Shown: piece by piece, positions 1 to 8,478 of the stretch
How positions within the stretch are numbered: position 1 is the stretch's first letter
How the letters are laid out: the number at the start of each line of letters is the position of its first letter
Source: CAVXEH01 sp963805305
GTDB taxonomy: Bacteria; Chloroflexota; Limnocylindria; QHBO01
DNA length: 64,000 nt
Assembly: GCA_963805305.1 (NCBI GenBank)
Contig: CAWDTM010000002.1
Coordinates: 248,001 to 312,000, forward strand
Direction: 5' to 3'
Notes under the pieces: generated by a model
The model's input: the letters and a program-made list of their open reading frames with translations, nothing else
Database searches by the model: none
Told to the model about the DNA's origin: nothing
Translations under genes and position numbers: made by a program

Positions 1-2
1 TG

Positions 3-224
3 GGCGGCCGGATGCGCCCACTGCTGAGCCGCGATCATGGCACGACATGGACCCCGATGCCGCTGGGCGAGATCGACGTGACGACCACCGTGAGCCCCGC
101 GCTCCTCGACGCAAAGCACGGTTTCGTGCTCATGCAGGATCCGAACGCGCAGGGGATCGTCCTCGAGGTCACGAGCGACGGCGGCGCGACCTGGTCTGCG
201 CCGTATTCGTGGCCCCTGGGATAA
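3..224 (+). CDS. BNR/Asp-box repeat protein, C-terminal fragment
   Basis: Open at the window edge, so only the last ~73 residues are present. Two Asp-box-like motifs (S-x-D-x-G-x-x-W) are visible, SRDHGTTW and SDGGATW, about 45 residues apart. This is the spacing expected of sialidase/BNR or Ycf48-like beta-propeller blades. Proteins of this kind in bacteria are often exported. The substrate or role cannot be told from this fragment. The reading frame ends at TAA. Confidence 0.6.
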   Translation, partial: GGRMRPLLSRDHGTTWTPMPLGEIDVTTTVSPALLDAKHGFVLMQDPNAQGIVLEVTSDGGATWSAPYSWPLG

Positions 225-238
225 GGGAACGCCTGTGT

Positions 239-697
239 CTAGCGCGCCACGCTCACTAACGCGCCGCCAGCGGCCGTCCAGGCCGTCATGCCTCCAGTCA
301 GCTCCTCAAGGTTCGTGTAGCCCAGGCTGCTGAGCGTCTGCACCGCGATGCTGCTCTCGTTGCCGGTTCGGCAGTACACGACGATCCTGGCCGACTTGTC
401 GGACGGCAGCTCTGCGGTGCGGGCGGCGAGCTGGTCGTAGGGGATCCACAGGTCCGTGCCCTCGATCTCGCCGATGTAGGGCGTCTTCACGTTCAGCAGC
501 GTGAAGTCCTTGGTGGCGAGCTCCGCCTGGAGCTGGGCGGGGCTGATCTCGGTCACGCCATGTCCGCTGAGCAGGCCCACGGCCAGCACGCCCACGATGG
601 CAAGGGCGGCGACGGCCCCGCCGAGCAGCAACCAGGGTGGGCGGCGACGGACGGGGATGCGGGTGCGCTGACGGGACGAGCGGGACCGGGCGGACAC
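239..697 (-). CDS. membrane-anchored rhodanese-domain protein
   Basis: A 152-residue protein with an arginine-rich N-terminus, one membrane segment at about residues 23-44, and a single rhodanese domain. The active-site loop is CRTGNES, with the catalytic cysteine near residue 109, so sulfurtransferase chemistry (persulfide on Cys) is plausible. The positive-inside rule places the domain outside the cytoplasm. I chose a GTG start at 697 because GAGG sits 6 nt upstream; in-frame TTG at 736 and GTG at 709 are alternatives. The gene is divergent from the membrane protein at 934. An inverted repeat (713-736) lies in its promoter region. Another sulfur-handling operon lies at the far end of the window, but no direct link is shown. 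Confidence 0.85.
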   Translation of the reverse strand: MSARSRSSRQRTRIPVRRRPPWLLLGGAVAALAIVGVLAVGLLSGHGVTEISPAQLQAELATKDFTLLNVKTPYIGEIEGTDLWIPYDQLAARTAELPSDKSARIVVYCRTGNESSIAVQTLSSLGYTNLEELTGGMTAWTAAGGALVSVAR

Positions 698-712
698 GCA
701 CAACCTCACTGA

Positions 713-736
713 TTGCGTATGTGCGTAAGCACGCAA
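713..736. promoter_or_regulatory. inverted repeat TTGCGT-N12-ACGCAA upstream of rhodanese gene
   Basis: TTGCGT and ACGCAA are perfect inverted arms around 12 nt. A third TGCGT lies inside the spacer. The site is just upstream of the GTG start of the rhodanese gene, in the divergent gap to the gene at 934. It is probably an operator, but no cognate regulator is adjacent. Confidence 0.4.
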
Positions 737-933
737 ACCATGCAGGCCCTACAGCATCGGCGCAAGAGGCATCCGGCACCGATCGGCCGGGTGGAGGCAG
801 CAGGCCGAAGGATGCATCCGTGGGGGGCCGTCCAGCACTGGTTGGGGCGCGTGCCTCTCCGGACGATCGCGGGTGGGCGCGCGCAGGCGGGACGCCCAAT
901 GCGCCGCCGGACGCCCGCAGGGAATCGACTGCC

Positions 934-1602
934 ATGACGACCACGGCTCCACTGCCGGCCTCCAGGGTGGCCAGCCGTCTTGCCTGGATTGCCGCTGCGA
1001 GCGGGGCGTTCGCGGCCGCGGCCTTCGCGCTGTGCGAGGAGGTCATCTGGCACGGCCAACCGTCTGGCAGCGCCGATGGCGCGACCATCCTGGTCTACTA
1101 CGGCGACCATGCCGCGGCGGTGCAGGTCGGGGATGTCCTGTGGGTCCTGGCGACCGCGGCGCTCTGCCTCAGTGCCGCGGCGATCATTCGCGAGATGCCC
1201 GATCCGGTCATGCGCCTGAGCGTCCTGAGCCTGCTGCTCGCCGCGGGTCTGCTGGCAGCAGCCGGGGTGGCCGCCTTCTTCCTTGCCGTCGCCGCCTCGG
1301 GCGGCCAGCTCGACGCGGCCGGTGCGCTGACCAGCTGGCAGCGGGAGGGCGCGCTCTACAACGGGGGACGGATCCTGCTCGCGTTGCCGCTCCTGGTGGT
1401 CACGGGCTGGCTGGTCGGGCGCAGGACGCCGGTTGCCGCGGGCCTCGCCGTGCTGGGCATCGGCCTGGCGGCAGGAAATGTCGTCGGCGTGCTTGGCCAG
1501 GTTCCGTTCGTGCTGACGCCGTTGTGGCTGGCCGCCGGCGGGCTGTGGGCGCGTGGAGGCGACGCCACTGTGATGCGCGAGGCCGCTGCTCCTCCGAGTT
1601 GA
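934..1602 (+). CDS. multi-pass membrane protein, unknown function
   Basis: A 222-residue, strongly hydrophobic protein with about six membrane segments (around residues 10-32, 55-80, 90-120, 140-165, 170-195 and 195-212). ATG 934 is chosen because the upstream in-frame extension is arginine-rich shadow sequence. I do not recognise a family. It is followed after 120 nt by another small membrane protein on the same strand. Nothing in its sequence suggests an enzyme: there is no conserved acidic or histidine motif. Confidence 0.65.
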   Translation: MTTTAPLPASRVASRLAWIAAASGAFAAAAFALCEEVIWHGQPSGSADGATILVYYGDHAAAVQVGDVLWVLATAALCLSAAAIIREMPDPVMRLSVLSLLLAAGLLAAAGVAAFFLAVAASGGQLDAAGALTSWQREGALYNGGRILLALPLLVVTGWLVGRRTPVAAGLAVLGIGLAAGNVVGVLGQVPFVLTPLWLAAGGLWARGGDATVMREAAAPPS

Positions 1603-1723
1603 CACCCATGCTACCGGGTGGATCCCACGCCGTTCCACAGGATCCTGCTCGGCAGGGGGAACCGCTGCCCACCAGCCACGGCCAGGACATCTACCGTCAC
1701 GTCTTTTCGACTACCCTTGGCGC

Positions 1724-2398
1724 GTGACCGGACGCCGCGACTCCGTTCTCGCCATGGGCGGCATGGGATTCGCCACCTTCGTGCTGGCCCACGACGTCCT
1801 CTACCTGGCGATGTACGGCGCGGACTTCCGCAGCGCCATGGCGCGCACCGGTCACGGCGAGCTGTGGGCGGTGACGGTGTTCAGCGCCATCGGCATCAGC
1901 CTTGCGATCCTCACGCTCGCCGCCCGGCGCCTGTGGGTGCTCCGCCAGCTCGTCGCATCGGCGCCGGCGGGGGCCTCGCCGACCGCCCGAGGCGCCCGGT
2001 GGTCGGAGCTGCTCCGCGGCGCGGCACGCATCTGGGTGGTCATCGGACTGGTCGCGCTTGCCCTCTTCGTCGTCTCGGAGAACTGGGAGCGCCACACCGT
2101 GGGCCTGCCGCTGCCCGGCCTTGGGGTCCTGCTCGGATTCCCGGCTTCGCCTGCGGTCATGGGCATCTTCGCCTCGATCGCGGGCCTGGTGGCCTCGGTC
2201 GCGACCCTGTATCGCTGGCGCCACGAGGTGCTGGCCTCGCAGGCCCGCCTACGCGCCCGCCTCCGGCGCCCCGACCCGCGTGGGCTGCGGCGCACCTTCG
2301 AGCCTGTGCGCCCGGCTGCGACGCCGCTCGCCCGCCGCATCGGGGGGCGAGCTCCGCCCCTGCTCGGAGTGCGAGGCACCGGTCTGCCGCCCGGGTGA
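1724..2398 (+). CDS. membrane protein, unknown function
   Basis: A 224-residue protein with four predicted membrane segments: about residues 10-30, 45-65, 103-122 and 130-160. It ends in a basic, arginine/proline-rich cytoplasmic tail. The start shown is GTG 1724; ATG at 1754 is possible and would shorten it by ten residues. No ribosome-binding site is obvious for either. It precedes the exported-protein/CopCD cluster by 99 nt and may be its first gene. No family recognised. Confidence 0.6.
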   Translation: MTGRRDSVLAMGGMGFATFVLAHDVLYLAMYGADFRSAMARTGHGELWAVTVFSAIGISLAILTLAARRLWVLRQLVASAPAGASPTARGARWSELLRGAARIWVVIGLVALALFVVSENWERHTVGLPLPGLGVLLGFPASPAVMGIFASIAGLVASVATLYRWRHEVLASQARLRARLRRPDPRGLRRTFEPVRPAATPLARRIGGRAPPLLGVRGTGLPPG

Positions 2399-2497
2399 CA
2401 CCCGGAACGTCCCGTAGCCCAGCGCCTCCCCGCCGGCCGGTCTGACGCGCTCGCGCGTCGGACCGCACTCGATGAACCGAGCACGAGGTAGCACAGA

Positions 2498-3169
2498 ATG
2501 TCCGTACGCGTGCGCTGGGTCGCGCCCTGCGCCCTGGCCGCAGTCTTCTCGCTGGGGGTCGCATCGCTCGTCGCCGCCCACGTCGTGAAGCAGGTGGGTC
2601 CGTACACCGTCGCCATCGGCTGGGTGAAGGAGCCCACCTACGTCGGCGAGCAGAATGCCGTCCAGGTCGTCATCAAGGACGCGAACGGCAACCCGGTCGA
2701 CGACCTGAGCCCCGATGACATGAGCGTGGTGGTCAGCACCGGTGGGCAGGACTCCGACCCCATGTCGCTGGCGCCGACCTACGACGAGGACACTGGCCTG
2801 GGCATCCCGGGCGATTACGAGGCGCCCCTCATCCCAACCGCGCTGGGTGATTACACGTTCCACGTCAGCGGCAAGATCCACGACACGGCCATCGACGAGA
2901 CGGTGACCTCCTCGGGGTCCACCTTCGACTCCGCGGTCGAGCCCACCGCCATCCAGTTCCCCGACCAGCTGCCGGCCATGGGCGACGTCGTGACCCGGAT
3001 CGACCGCGTGGACTCGCGCGCGGGTTCGGCCGCCACCAGCGCAAATGACGCCGCATCGCGTGCCTCGCTGGCCCTGGTGGTCGGAGGCGTAGTTGGCGGC
3101 CTGGGGATCGCGGTGGGCCTGGTGGCCCTGGGCGTGGCCTGGCGGCGACCGCGGGCAACCGCCGGCTGA
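2498..3169 (+). CDS. exported Ig-like (YtkA/FixH-type) protein with C-terminal membrane anchor
   Basis: 223 residues. A signal peptide (residues 1-27, cleaved near AAH) leads into an exported domain of about 150 residues with the beta-sandwich-like pattern Y-T-V-x-I-G-W and D-Y-x-x-P-x-x-x-x-x-Y-T-F seen in YtkA/FixH-like proteins. A single membrane helix near residues 190-215 ends in a short basic tail. The gene lies 13 nt upstream of the CopC-CopD fusion, so they are probably co-transcribed and act together at the outer face of the membrane, perhaps in copper or redox-cofactor handling. The function is inferred from context only. Confidence 0.65.
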   Translation: MSVRVRWVAPCALAAVFSLGVASLVAAHVVKQVGPYTVAIGWVKEPTYVGEQNAVQVVIKDANGNPVDDLSPDDMSVVVSTGGQDSDPMSLAPTYDEDTGLGIPGDYEAPLIPTALGDYTFHVSGKIHDTAIDETVTSSGSTFDSAVEPTAIQFPDQLPAMGDVVTRIDRVDSRAGSAATSANDAASRASLALVVGGVVGGLGIAVGLVALGVAWRRPRATAG

Positions 3170-3182
3170 GCCACTGACGCCG

Positions 3183-5183
3183 ATGACGCGACAGGCAGGA
3201 CGGGTCCGGGCGGCAGCCCTCGCGACGACGATCGCCGCGGGGCTGCTGCTCGGCTTCGCTCCCGCGCGGGCCAGCGGCCACGCCCTGCTCGTTTCGGCCA
3301 GCCCCGCTCCCGGCGCGAACCTCGCCACCGCTCCGGCCGAGGTGACCATCACCTTCACCGAGACCCCGGACCCGAAGCTCTCGACCATCAAGGTCCTGGA
3401 TGCCTCGGGAACGGCGGTCTCGACGGGACCGACCAGGGCGGTCCCCGGGAAGCCGCGGGATCTCACGGTGGCGGTCGGGTCCCTGCCGAACGGTGTGTAC
3501 ACCGTGGCCTGGCGGACGCTGTCGACGGTGGACGGGCATCTCGCCGCCGGCTCGTACGCGTTCGGGGTCGGCAGCGCGCCGCCGCCTCCGACCGGGTCCA
3601 GCTCGGGCACTGTGCAGACCAGCGGGTCGTCGGCGATCTCGCCCTTCGCGGTGATCGGGCGCTGGCTGCTCTACCTGGGGCTGCTCCTGGCGGTGGGAAC
3701 CGCCTTCCTCGCGCTCTTCGCCTTCGCCAGCCCGCCGCCGCGTGCCGGAGCGCTCGAGGTCGCCGCATGGGCGGCGATCGCCATCGGCACCGCAATGGTG
3801 GTCGGAGTCCAGGTCAGCGACTCAGGGGTGGGGCTCCTCTCCGCCCTCGGGACCTCCATCGGGTCGGCGGCACTGGTCCGGGCGGTCCCGGTCACCGCCG
3901 GCGGGGTACTGGTCGTCATCGGGCTCGTCCGGCGGAGCCTGCGCGGCCGGTGGACCCTCGCGGCCCTCGGTGTGCTGGGAGCTGCGGCCATGCTGTCCGA
4001 TGCCCTGGCCAGCCACGCGGCCGCGGGCGACCTCGTCCCGCTGGAGGTCACCGTGCAATGGCTGCACATCGCCGCGGCCGGAACCTGGCTGGGCGGCCTG
4101 CTGGCGCTGCTCCTCACCATCCCCGGCGCCCCGGGCGAGGTGAGCGGCCGTGCCGCGCGCCGCTTTGCGTGGAGCGCGACCGTCGGGATCGCGCTGGTGG
4201 CCGGCACGGGCCTTGTGCGTGCTATTGCGGAGGTCGGCTCGCTCGATGCGCTCTTCACCACCGGGTTCGGCCTGGTGGTCGTCGCCAAGTCCGCGCTCAT
4301 CGGTGCTCTCGCAGCGCTGGGTGCGGTCAACCACTTCCGCAACGCGCCCCGCGCGTCGCGGACGCTCCGGGGCCTCCGGGTCGTGGGAGGCACGGAGCTG
4401 GCGATCGGGGCCGTGGTGCTCGTCCTCTCCGCGACGCTGGTCAACCTGGCGCCGCCCGTCCAGGCTGCGGGCTCCGGCTCCTCCCCGGCGGCGCAGGCAC
4501 CCCTGGCGGTGACCGGGCACGATTTCGGCACGACCTTGAAGGCCCGGCTCGAGGTCAGCCCCGGCGCCGCCGGCTTCAACACGTTCCGCCTGGCGCTCAC
4601 CGATTACGACAGCGGCGACGTGCTTCCCGGACGCGCAGTGACCCTGCGGTTCACGATTCCGGGCCGGCCCGACATCGGGACCAGCCAGCTGGCGCTCGCC
4701 GAGAGCGAGCCGGGGGTCTACACGGCCACGGGCGCCAACCTCTCGATCGATGGCGCCTGGAAGGTCACGGCGCAGATCGCCGGCGGAGCGCGAACGGTGG
4801 AGGTCGGATTCGATCTCACCACCCGCACCGCGCAGCCATCGATCGACGTCAACCAGGTGCCCGGCCTGCCCACCCTGTACACCGTCCACCTGGGCGGGGG
4901 CAACACGGTGCAGGTCTACCTGGACCCGGGGACACCCGGAGCCAACGAGCTTCACGTCACGTTCTTCGACCCCGCCGGGAACGAGCTCCCGGTGCCCAGT
5001 GTGGAGCTGGAGTTCGGACCGGCGGACGCGCCGCTCGCTTCGCTCACGCCGCGCGAGCTGGAGCCCGGTCACTTTGTGGCGGACACCACCGCGCAGGCGG
5101 GGGACTACCGTGTCTCCATCGCCGGCACGCCGCCGGGCGGTGCCCCGCTGACCACCCAGCTCACCATCAACGTAGGGAAGTGA
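3183..5183 (+). CDS. CopC-CopD fusion with C-terminal YtkA-like domain
   Basis: A 666-residue three-part protein. Residues 1-32 are a signal peptide. Residues 33-130 are a CopC beta-barrel starting with mature His33-Ala and containing S-x-V-D-G-H (about residues 115-119), the copper-binding histidine pattern of the family. Residues ~155-425 form a polytopic CopD domain with about eight membrane helices. Residues ~445-666 form an exported Ig-like YtkA/FixH-type domain. CopC-CopD fusions move or store copper at the membrane; the third domain is an addition. ATG 3183 gives a proper signal peptide, whereas upstream in-frame codons do not. A lipoprotein gene follows after 8 nt. Confidence 0.88.
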   Translation: MTRQAGRVRAAALATTIAAGLLLGFAPARASGHALLVSASPAPGANLATAPAEVTITFTETPDPKLSTIKVLDASGTAVSTGPTRAVPGKPRDLTVAVGSLPNGVYTVAWRTLSTVDGHLAAGSYAFGVGSAPPPPTGSSSGTVQTSGSSAISPFAVIGRWLLYLGLLLAVGTAFLALFAFASPPPRAGALEVAAWAAIAIGTAMVVGVQVSDSGVGLLSALGTSIGSAALVRAVPVTAGGVLVVIGLVRRSLRGRWTLAALGVLGAAAMLSDALASHAAAGDLVPLEVTVQWLHIAAAGTWLGGLLALLLTIPGAPGEVSGRAARRFAWSATVGIALVAGTGLVRAIAEVGSLDALFTTGFGLVVVAKSALIGALAALGAVNHFRNAPRASRTLRGLRVVGGTELAIGAVVLVLSATLVNLAPPVQAAGSGSSPAAQAPLAVTGHDFGTTLKARLEVSPGAAGFNTFRLALTDYDSGDVLPGRAVTLRFTIPGRPDIGTSQLALAESEPGVYTATGANLSIDGAWKVTAQIAGGARTVEVGFDLTTRTAQPSIDVNQVPGLPTLYTVHLGGGNTVQVYLDPGTPGANELHVTFFDPAGNELPVPSVELEFGPADAPLASLTPRELEPGHFVADTTAQAGDYRVSIAGTPPGGAPLTTQLTINVGK

Positions 5184-5191
5184 GGATTCCC

Positions 5192-5662
5192 ATGCACCCA
5201 CCCTTCGACACCCGCCGGGTGCGCCACCGCTGGTCGCCGGCCGCGCTCGCCATGGCGGGCGTCCTGATCCTGCTGGCCGGCTGCGGTCCGGGCTCTGGCG
5301 GCTCGGCCGCCACCTCATCCGGGGCGCCGTCCGCCTCCGGTGGCTCGCGACCGTCCTCGACCGCCGTGCTGACCATCGTGAGCCCCACGCCGAACCAGCA
5401 GGTCACCGGCGATATCGTCCACATCGCGTTGAGCCTCACCGGCGCGAAGATCGTCCAGGCGACAACCACGAACCTCCGTCCGGACGAGGGCCACGTCCAC
5501 CTGTACGTGGACAACGTCCTGGTCTCCATGAACTACTCCCTGAGCCAGGACCTGCCGGTCAAGCCCGGTACCTACGCCATCCGTGCCGAGTTCGTCGCCT
5601 CCGACCATGCCCCGTTCAACCCGCGGGTTGTGACCAACACCGTCATCTTCACCGTCAAGTGA
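5192..5662 (+). CDS. small lipoprotein following CopCD
   Basis: 156 residues. Lipobox LAGC with Cys31 is followed by a Gly/Ser-rich linker and a ~110-residue beta-rich domain (D-E-G-H-V-H-L-Y-V-D near residues 98-107, H at ~139). The GHVHLYVD and LPVKPGTY motifs resemble small exported domains often found beside copper genes. Histidines in GHVH could bind metal, which is inference. It starts 8 nt after the CopCD stop with a GAGG-like site, and the binding-protein gene starts 16 nt downstream. A surface-anchored partner of the copper proteins is the best guess. Confidence 0.7.
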   Translation: MHPPFDTRRVRHRWSPAALAMAGVLILLAGCGPGSGGSAATSSGAPSASGGSRPSSTAVLTIVSPTPNQQVTGDIVHIALSLTGAKIVQATTTNLRPDEGHVHLYVDNVLVSMNYSLSQDLPVKPGTYAIRAEFVASDHAPFNPRVVTNTVIFTVK

Positions 5663-5678
5663 CCCGAGGTTTGCAGCA

Positions 5679-7130
5679 GTGATCGCAGCCGAGCCTGAGC
5701 CCACGCATCGTCCCGCCCGTTCGGCACGCACCGCGATTGTGGTGGGCGCAGCCGCCCTCCTGGTCGCGGCCGCGGCCATCGGTGGCTGGCAGCTCGTGGG
5801 GCGCGCCAGGCAGCCGGCCCCCATCCGCATCGGTGCGGTCTTTCCCCTCACCGGGAACGCGGCCGGCCTGGCCGGCCAGGAGCAGCGCGGCGTGCAGATT
5901 GCGGCGGACATGGTGAACGCCGATGGCGGCATCGACGGCCGCCGCGTGGAGCTCGACGTGCGCGACCTCGAGAGCGCCGCCGAGGCTCCGGCGGTCATGG
6001 CGGCCCTGAAGGCCGACGGCGTGCAGGCCGTCATCGGCGCGTACTCGTCGGGTCTGTCGATCACGGCGAGCACCGCGGCCAACGACGCGGGGCTCGTGTA
6101 CTGGGAGGCGGGCGCGGTGGCCGACCAGCTGACCGGGCGTGGCCTGCCTCTCGTCTTCCGGGTGGGCGCCAGCGGCAGCAACCTGGGCACCAACTCCGCC
6201 GCGTTCGCTGCGCAGGCCCTGGCCCCGCGGCTGGGATCGGCGGCCTCGGACGTGCGGCTGGCGATCGTCAACGCGCAGGATGCCTACGCGTCATCGGTGG
6301 CCGATGCGGCGGACGCCACTGCGCAGCAGGCCGGCATGCCGGTGGTGCTGCGGACGTCGTACAGCCTGACCATTCCCGACTGGCCGTCCCTCATGAGCCG
6401 GCTGGCGGCGGCGAAACCCGACGTCATCATCCTCGCGTCGCACATCCCCGATGGCGTGGCATTTCGCCAGGCAATGCTGACGGCCGGACTCCATGTCTCG
6501 GCGCTCATCGGCTCGACGATGGCCGAGTGCGACCCTGACTTTGCCGGGGAGCTGGGACCGGACGCCATCGGCATCTTCGCGTCCGACCGCCCCACGGGCG
6601 GCTTCCAGTCGTCGGCGCTCTCGGGGCAGGCGCGGGCCGTCTACGAGCGCCTGGCCGCAGCCTGGGCAGCCGGTGCCTCGTCCGCGCCCTCCGTCGCGCA
6701 GGATGGTGGCTGGGGAGCGGGCTACGGTGACGCGTACGGATCCGGCGATACCGGTGGCTACGGTGCCAGCGGCGGCTACACGATCACCGGCCCGGTCGAG
6801 GAAGGGTCGGCGGGCGCCGGACCCACCGAGGAGGCGCTGAGCGGGTTCACCGCAGCGTGGGCGCTGTTCCATGACGTCCTGCCGGCGGCAGCGCGGCAGG
6901 GCGAACCGGACGCCATGACCATCGCCACCGCGGCGCGCGCGGTCGACCTGCCCGCCGGGTCGCTGCCCAACGGCGCCGGCCTGCGCTTCTCGTCGACGCC
7001 GGCCACCAGTGGCCAGAACCTCCTGGCCTCGGCGGTCATCTGGCAGTGGCAGGCCGTGCGCAGCTACACGTTCGTGTGGCCTGACACGTACGCCACGGGG
7101 CCAATCGCCTTCGTCCCGCTGGAACACTGA
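5679..7130 (+). CDS. membrane-anchored Leu/Ile/Val-type periplasmic binding protein
   Basis: 483 residues. One N-terminal membrane segment (about 20-43) has no lipobox cysteine. A type I periplasmic-binding fold (Peripla_BP_6) follows, beginning I-R-I-G-A-V-F-P-L-T-G-N near residue 49 with the family pattern of E-Q-R-G-V-Q-I-A-A-D. Such proteins bind amino acids or small carboxylates for ABC import or sensing. A Gly/Tyr/Ser-rich, low-complexity insert at about residues 342-370 is not typical. No permease or ATPase lies alongside, so it may be a sensor or orphan. The start is GTG 5679. Confidence 0.8.
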   Translation: MIAAEPEPTHRPARSARTAIVVGAAALLVAAAAIGGWQLVGRARQPAPIRIGAVFPLTGNAAGLAGQEQRGVQIAADMVNADGGIDGRRVELDVRDLESAAEAPAVMAALKADGVQAVIGAYSSGLSITASTAANDAGLVYWEAGAVADQLTGRGLPLVFRVGASGSNLGTNSAAFAAQALAPRLGSAASDVRLAIVNAQDAYASSVADAADATAQQAGMPVVLRTSYSLTIPDWPSLMSRLAAAKPDVIILASHIPDGVAFRQAMLTAGLHVSALIGSTMAECDPDFAGELGPDAIGIFASDRPTGGFQSSALSGQARAVYERLAAAWAAGASSAPSVAQDGGWGAGYGDAYGSGDTGGYGASGGYTITGPVEEGSAGAGPTEEALSGFTAAWALFHDVLPAAARQGEPDAMTIATAARAVDLPAGSLPNGAGLRFSSTPATSGQNLLASAVIWQWQAVRSYTFVWPDTYATGPIAFVPLEH

Positions 7131-7135
7131 CGTCC

Positions 7136-7726
7136 ATGGCCGTTCTCGCCATCGCTCGGCGACCATCAACGGCTTGCCGGGCTGCCGGTCTCACGGCAGC
7201 CATTGGCCTCGCCGCCGTCGCGCGCGCCACGTTCAACGGCCACGCGGTGCCTACCGCGTTCGCGGCCGGGGCGCTGTTCGGTGTGGTGCTGCTGGCGGTC
7301 GCCGCCGCGGCCGGATGGCGCTTCCGCCGGCCGTTGCCCTCGGCGCTCGCGGTGGGCGTCGCAGGCGGGGCGCTGCTGGTCGTCGTCCCGCTGATCCTGC
7401 ACCCGGGTGCCGGGAGCATCGTGGGCATGCGGCCGCAACCGTTCTGGGGATGGGCGGCCGTCACCGTGCTGGTGGCGACGGCCGAGGAGGTCGCCTTCCG
7501 GGGTGCCCTCCTGGACGTTCTGACCGAGTGGGGCGACTGGCAGGTGGCGGTGGCCGTCAGCAGCCTGGCGTTCGCGCTGGTCCACGTGCCGCTCTACGGG
7601 TGGGGCGTGGTCCCGCTGGACCTGACGGTCGGCGTCTGGCTCGCCGGGCTGCGGCTCCTGACCGGCAGTGTCGCCGCCCCTGCCGCCGCGCACATCGTGG
7701 CGGATCTGGCGACATGGTGGCTGTGA
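7136..7726 (+). CDS. CPBP-family intramembrane metalloprotease
   Basis: A 196-residue polytopic protein carrying the CPBP (CAAX/Abi, Rce1-like) signature: EEVAFRG near residue 117, F-x-x-x-H in F-A-L-V-H, and a final H-x-x-x-D (HIVAD) near residue 187. These supply the glutamate and histidines for intramembrane peptide cleavage. It begins 5 nt after the binding-protein stop. Its stop overlaps the start of the next gene in TGATG, so the three are translated as a unit. The downstream paralog pair, each with a C-terminal helix, could be substrates; this is inference from position. Confidence 0.85.
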   Translation: MAVLAIARRPSTACRAAGLTAAIGLAAVARATFNGHAVPTAFAAGALFGVVLLAVAAAAGWRFRRPLPSALAVGVAGGALLVVVPLILHPGAGSIVGMRPQPFWGWAAVTVLVATAEEVAFRGALLDVLTEWGDWQVAVAVSSLAFALVHVPLYGWGVVPLDLTVGVWLAGLRLLTGSVAAPAAAHIVADLATWWL

Positions 7727-8478
7727 TGCGTGGCCGGGCCGGCCTGGTCCTGGGCGCGGCCCTGCTCATGCTGGTTGCGATCCACCTGGCCGGCGGACCT
7801 GCGCCGATGCCGCTCTTCGACGGCGTGGTCGTCGAAGACCCGTACCGCTACGTGAGCCCACCGCCCGGCGCCGATGGCGACCCGACTTCGGCAACCGACC
7901 GCATCGCACTCAGCAGCGACGCGGCCCCGAACATCTACTCGGCCACCAGCGAGCAGCCACCGCAGGCCCAGCTGATCGTGGACCAGGGTGCCATCACCCT
8001 GCCCAGCGGAACGAGCACGCTCGTCGCGGAGATCTCACCGGTTCCGCCTCCCGACCCGGCTCCGCCTCCCATCCTGGCGGGGAACGTCTACCACATGTCG
8101 CTGACCGACCAGGACGGCAACCCGGTGACCTTCCTGCCCGGCGCGACCGCCACCATCGTCCTGCGGGCACCCCCGGCGGTCACGAGCGGAAGCATCTACC
8201 AGCTGACCAATGGCCAGTGGACGGTGCTGCCCACCCAGAACGGCGGACTGCCGGACCTGTTCACCGCGAACGTCACCTCGCTTGGGGACGTGGCCGTCAT
8301 CACGCAGCAGGCGGTGGCGAGCGCCGGATTCAGCTCCGGCAGCAGCTCGGCGCCGGCTCCAACGTCAGTACCGACGACGGGTGGTGGGCCACCCATTCTC
8401 GCGATCGTGGCGATGGTGCTCGGCGCGCTGGCCCTTGGGTTGCTCGCCGCGGCCGCAACCATGAACCGCCGTGACTAG
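7726..8478 (+). CDS. envelope protein, tandem paralog A (DGVVVE-DPYRY family)
   Basis: 250 residues. An N-terminal hydrophobic segment (~5-25) leads to an exported domain with LFDGVVVEDPYRY near residues 31-43, a proline-rich middle, the strand pair A-G-N-V-Y and T-I-V-L-R-A-P, and a Ser/Pro linker. A C-terminal membrane helix (~222-245) ends in NRRD. The start overlaps the protease stop as TGATG; an in-frame ATG at 7714 is an alternative. It shares order and motifs with the next gene, so the two are duplicates. I do not recognise a named family and assign no function. Confidence 0.7.
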   Translation: MRGRAGLVLGAALLMLVAIHLAGGPAPMPLFDGVVVEDPYRYVSPPPGADGDPTSATDRIALSSDAAPNIYSATSEQPPQAQLIVDQGAITLPSGTSTLVAEISPVPPPDPAPPPILAGNVYHMSLTDQDGNPVTFLPGATATIVLRAPPAVTSGSIYQLTNGQWTVLPTQNGGLPDLFTANVTSLGDVAVITQQAVASAGFSSGSSSAPAPTSVPTTGGGPPILAIVAMVLGALALGLLAAAATMNRRD

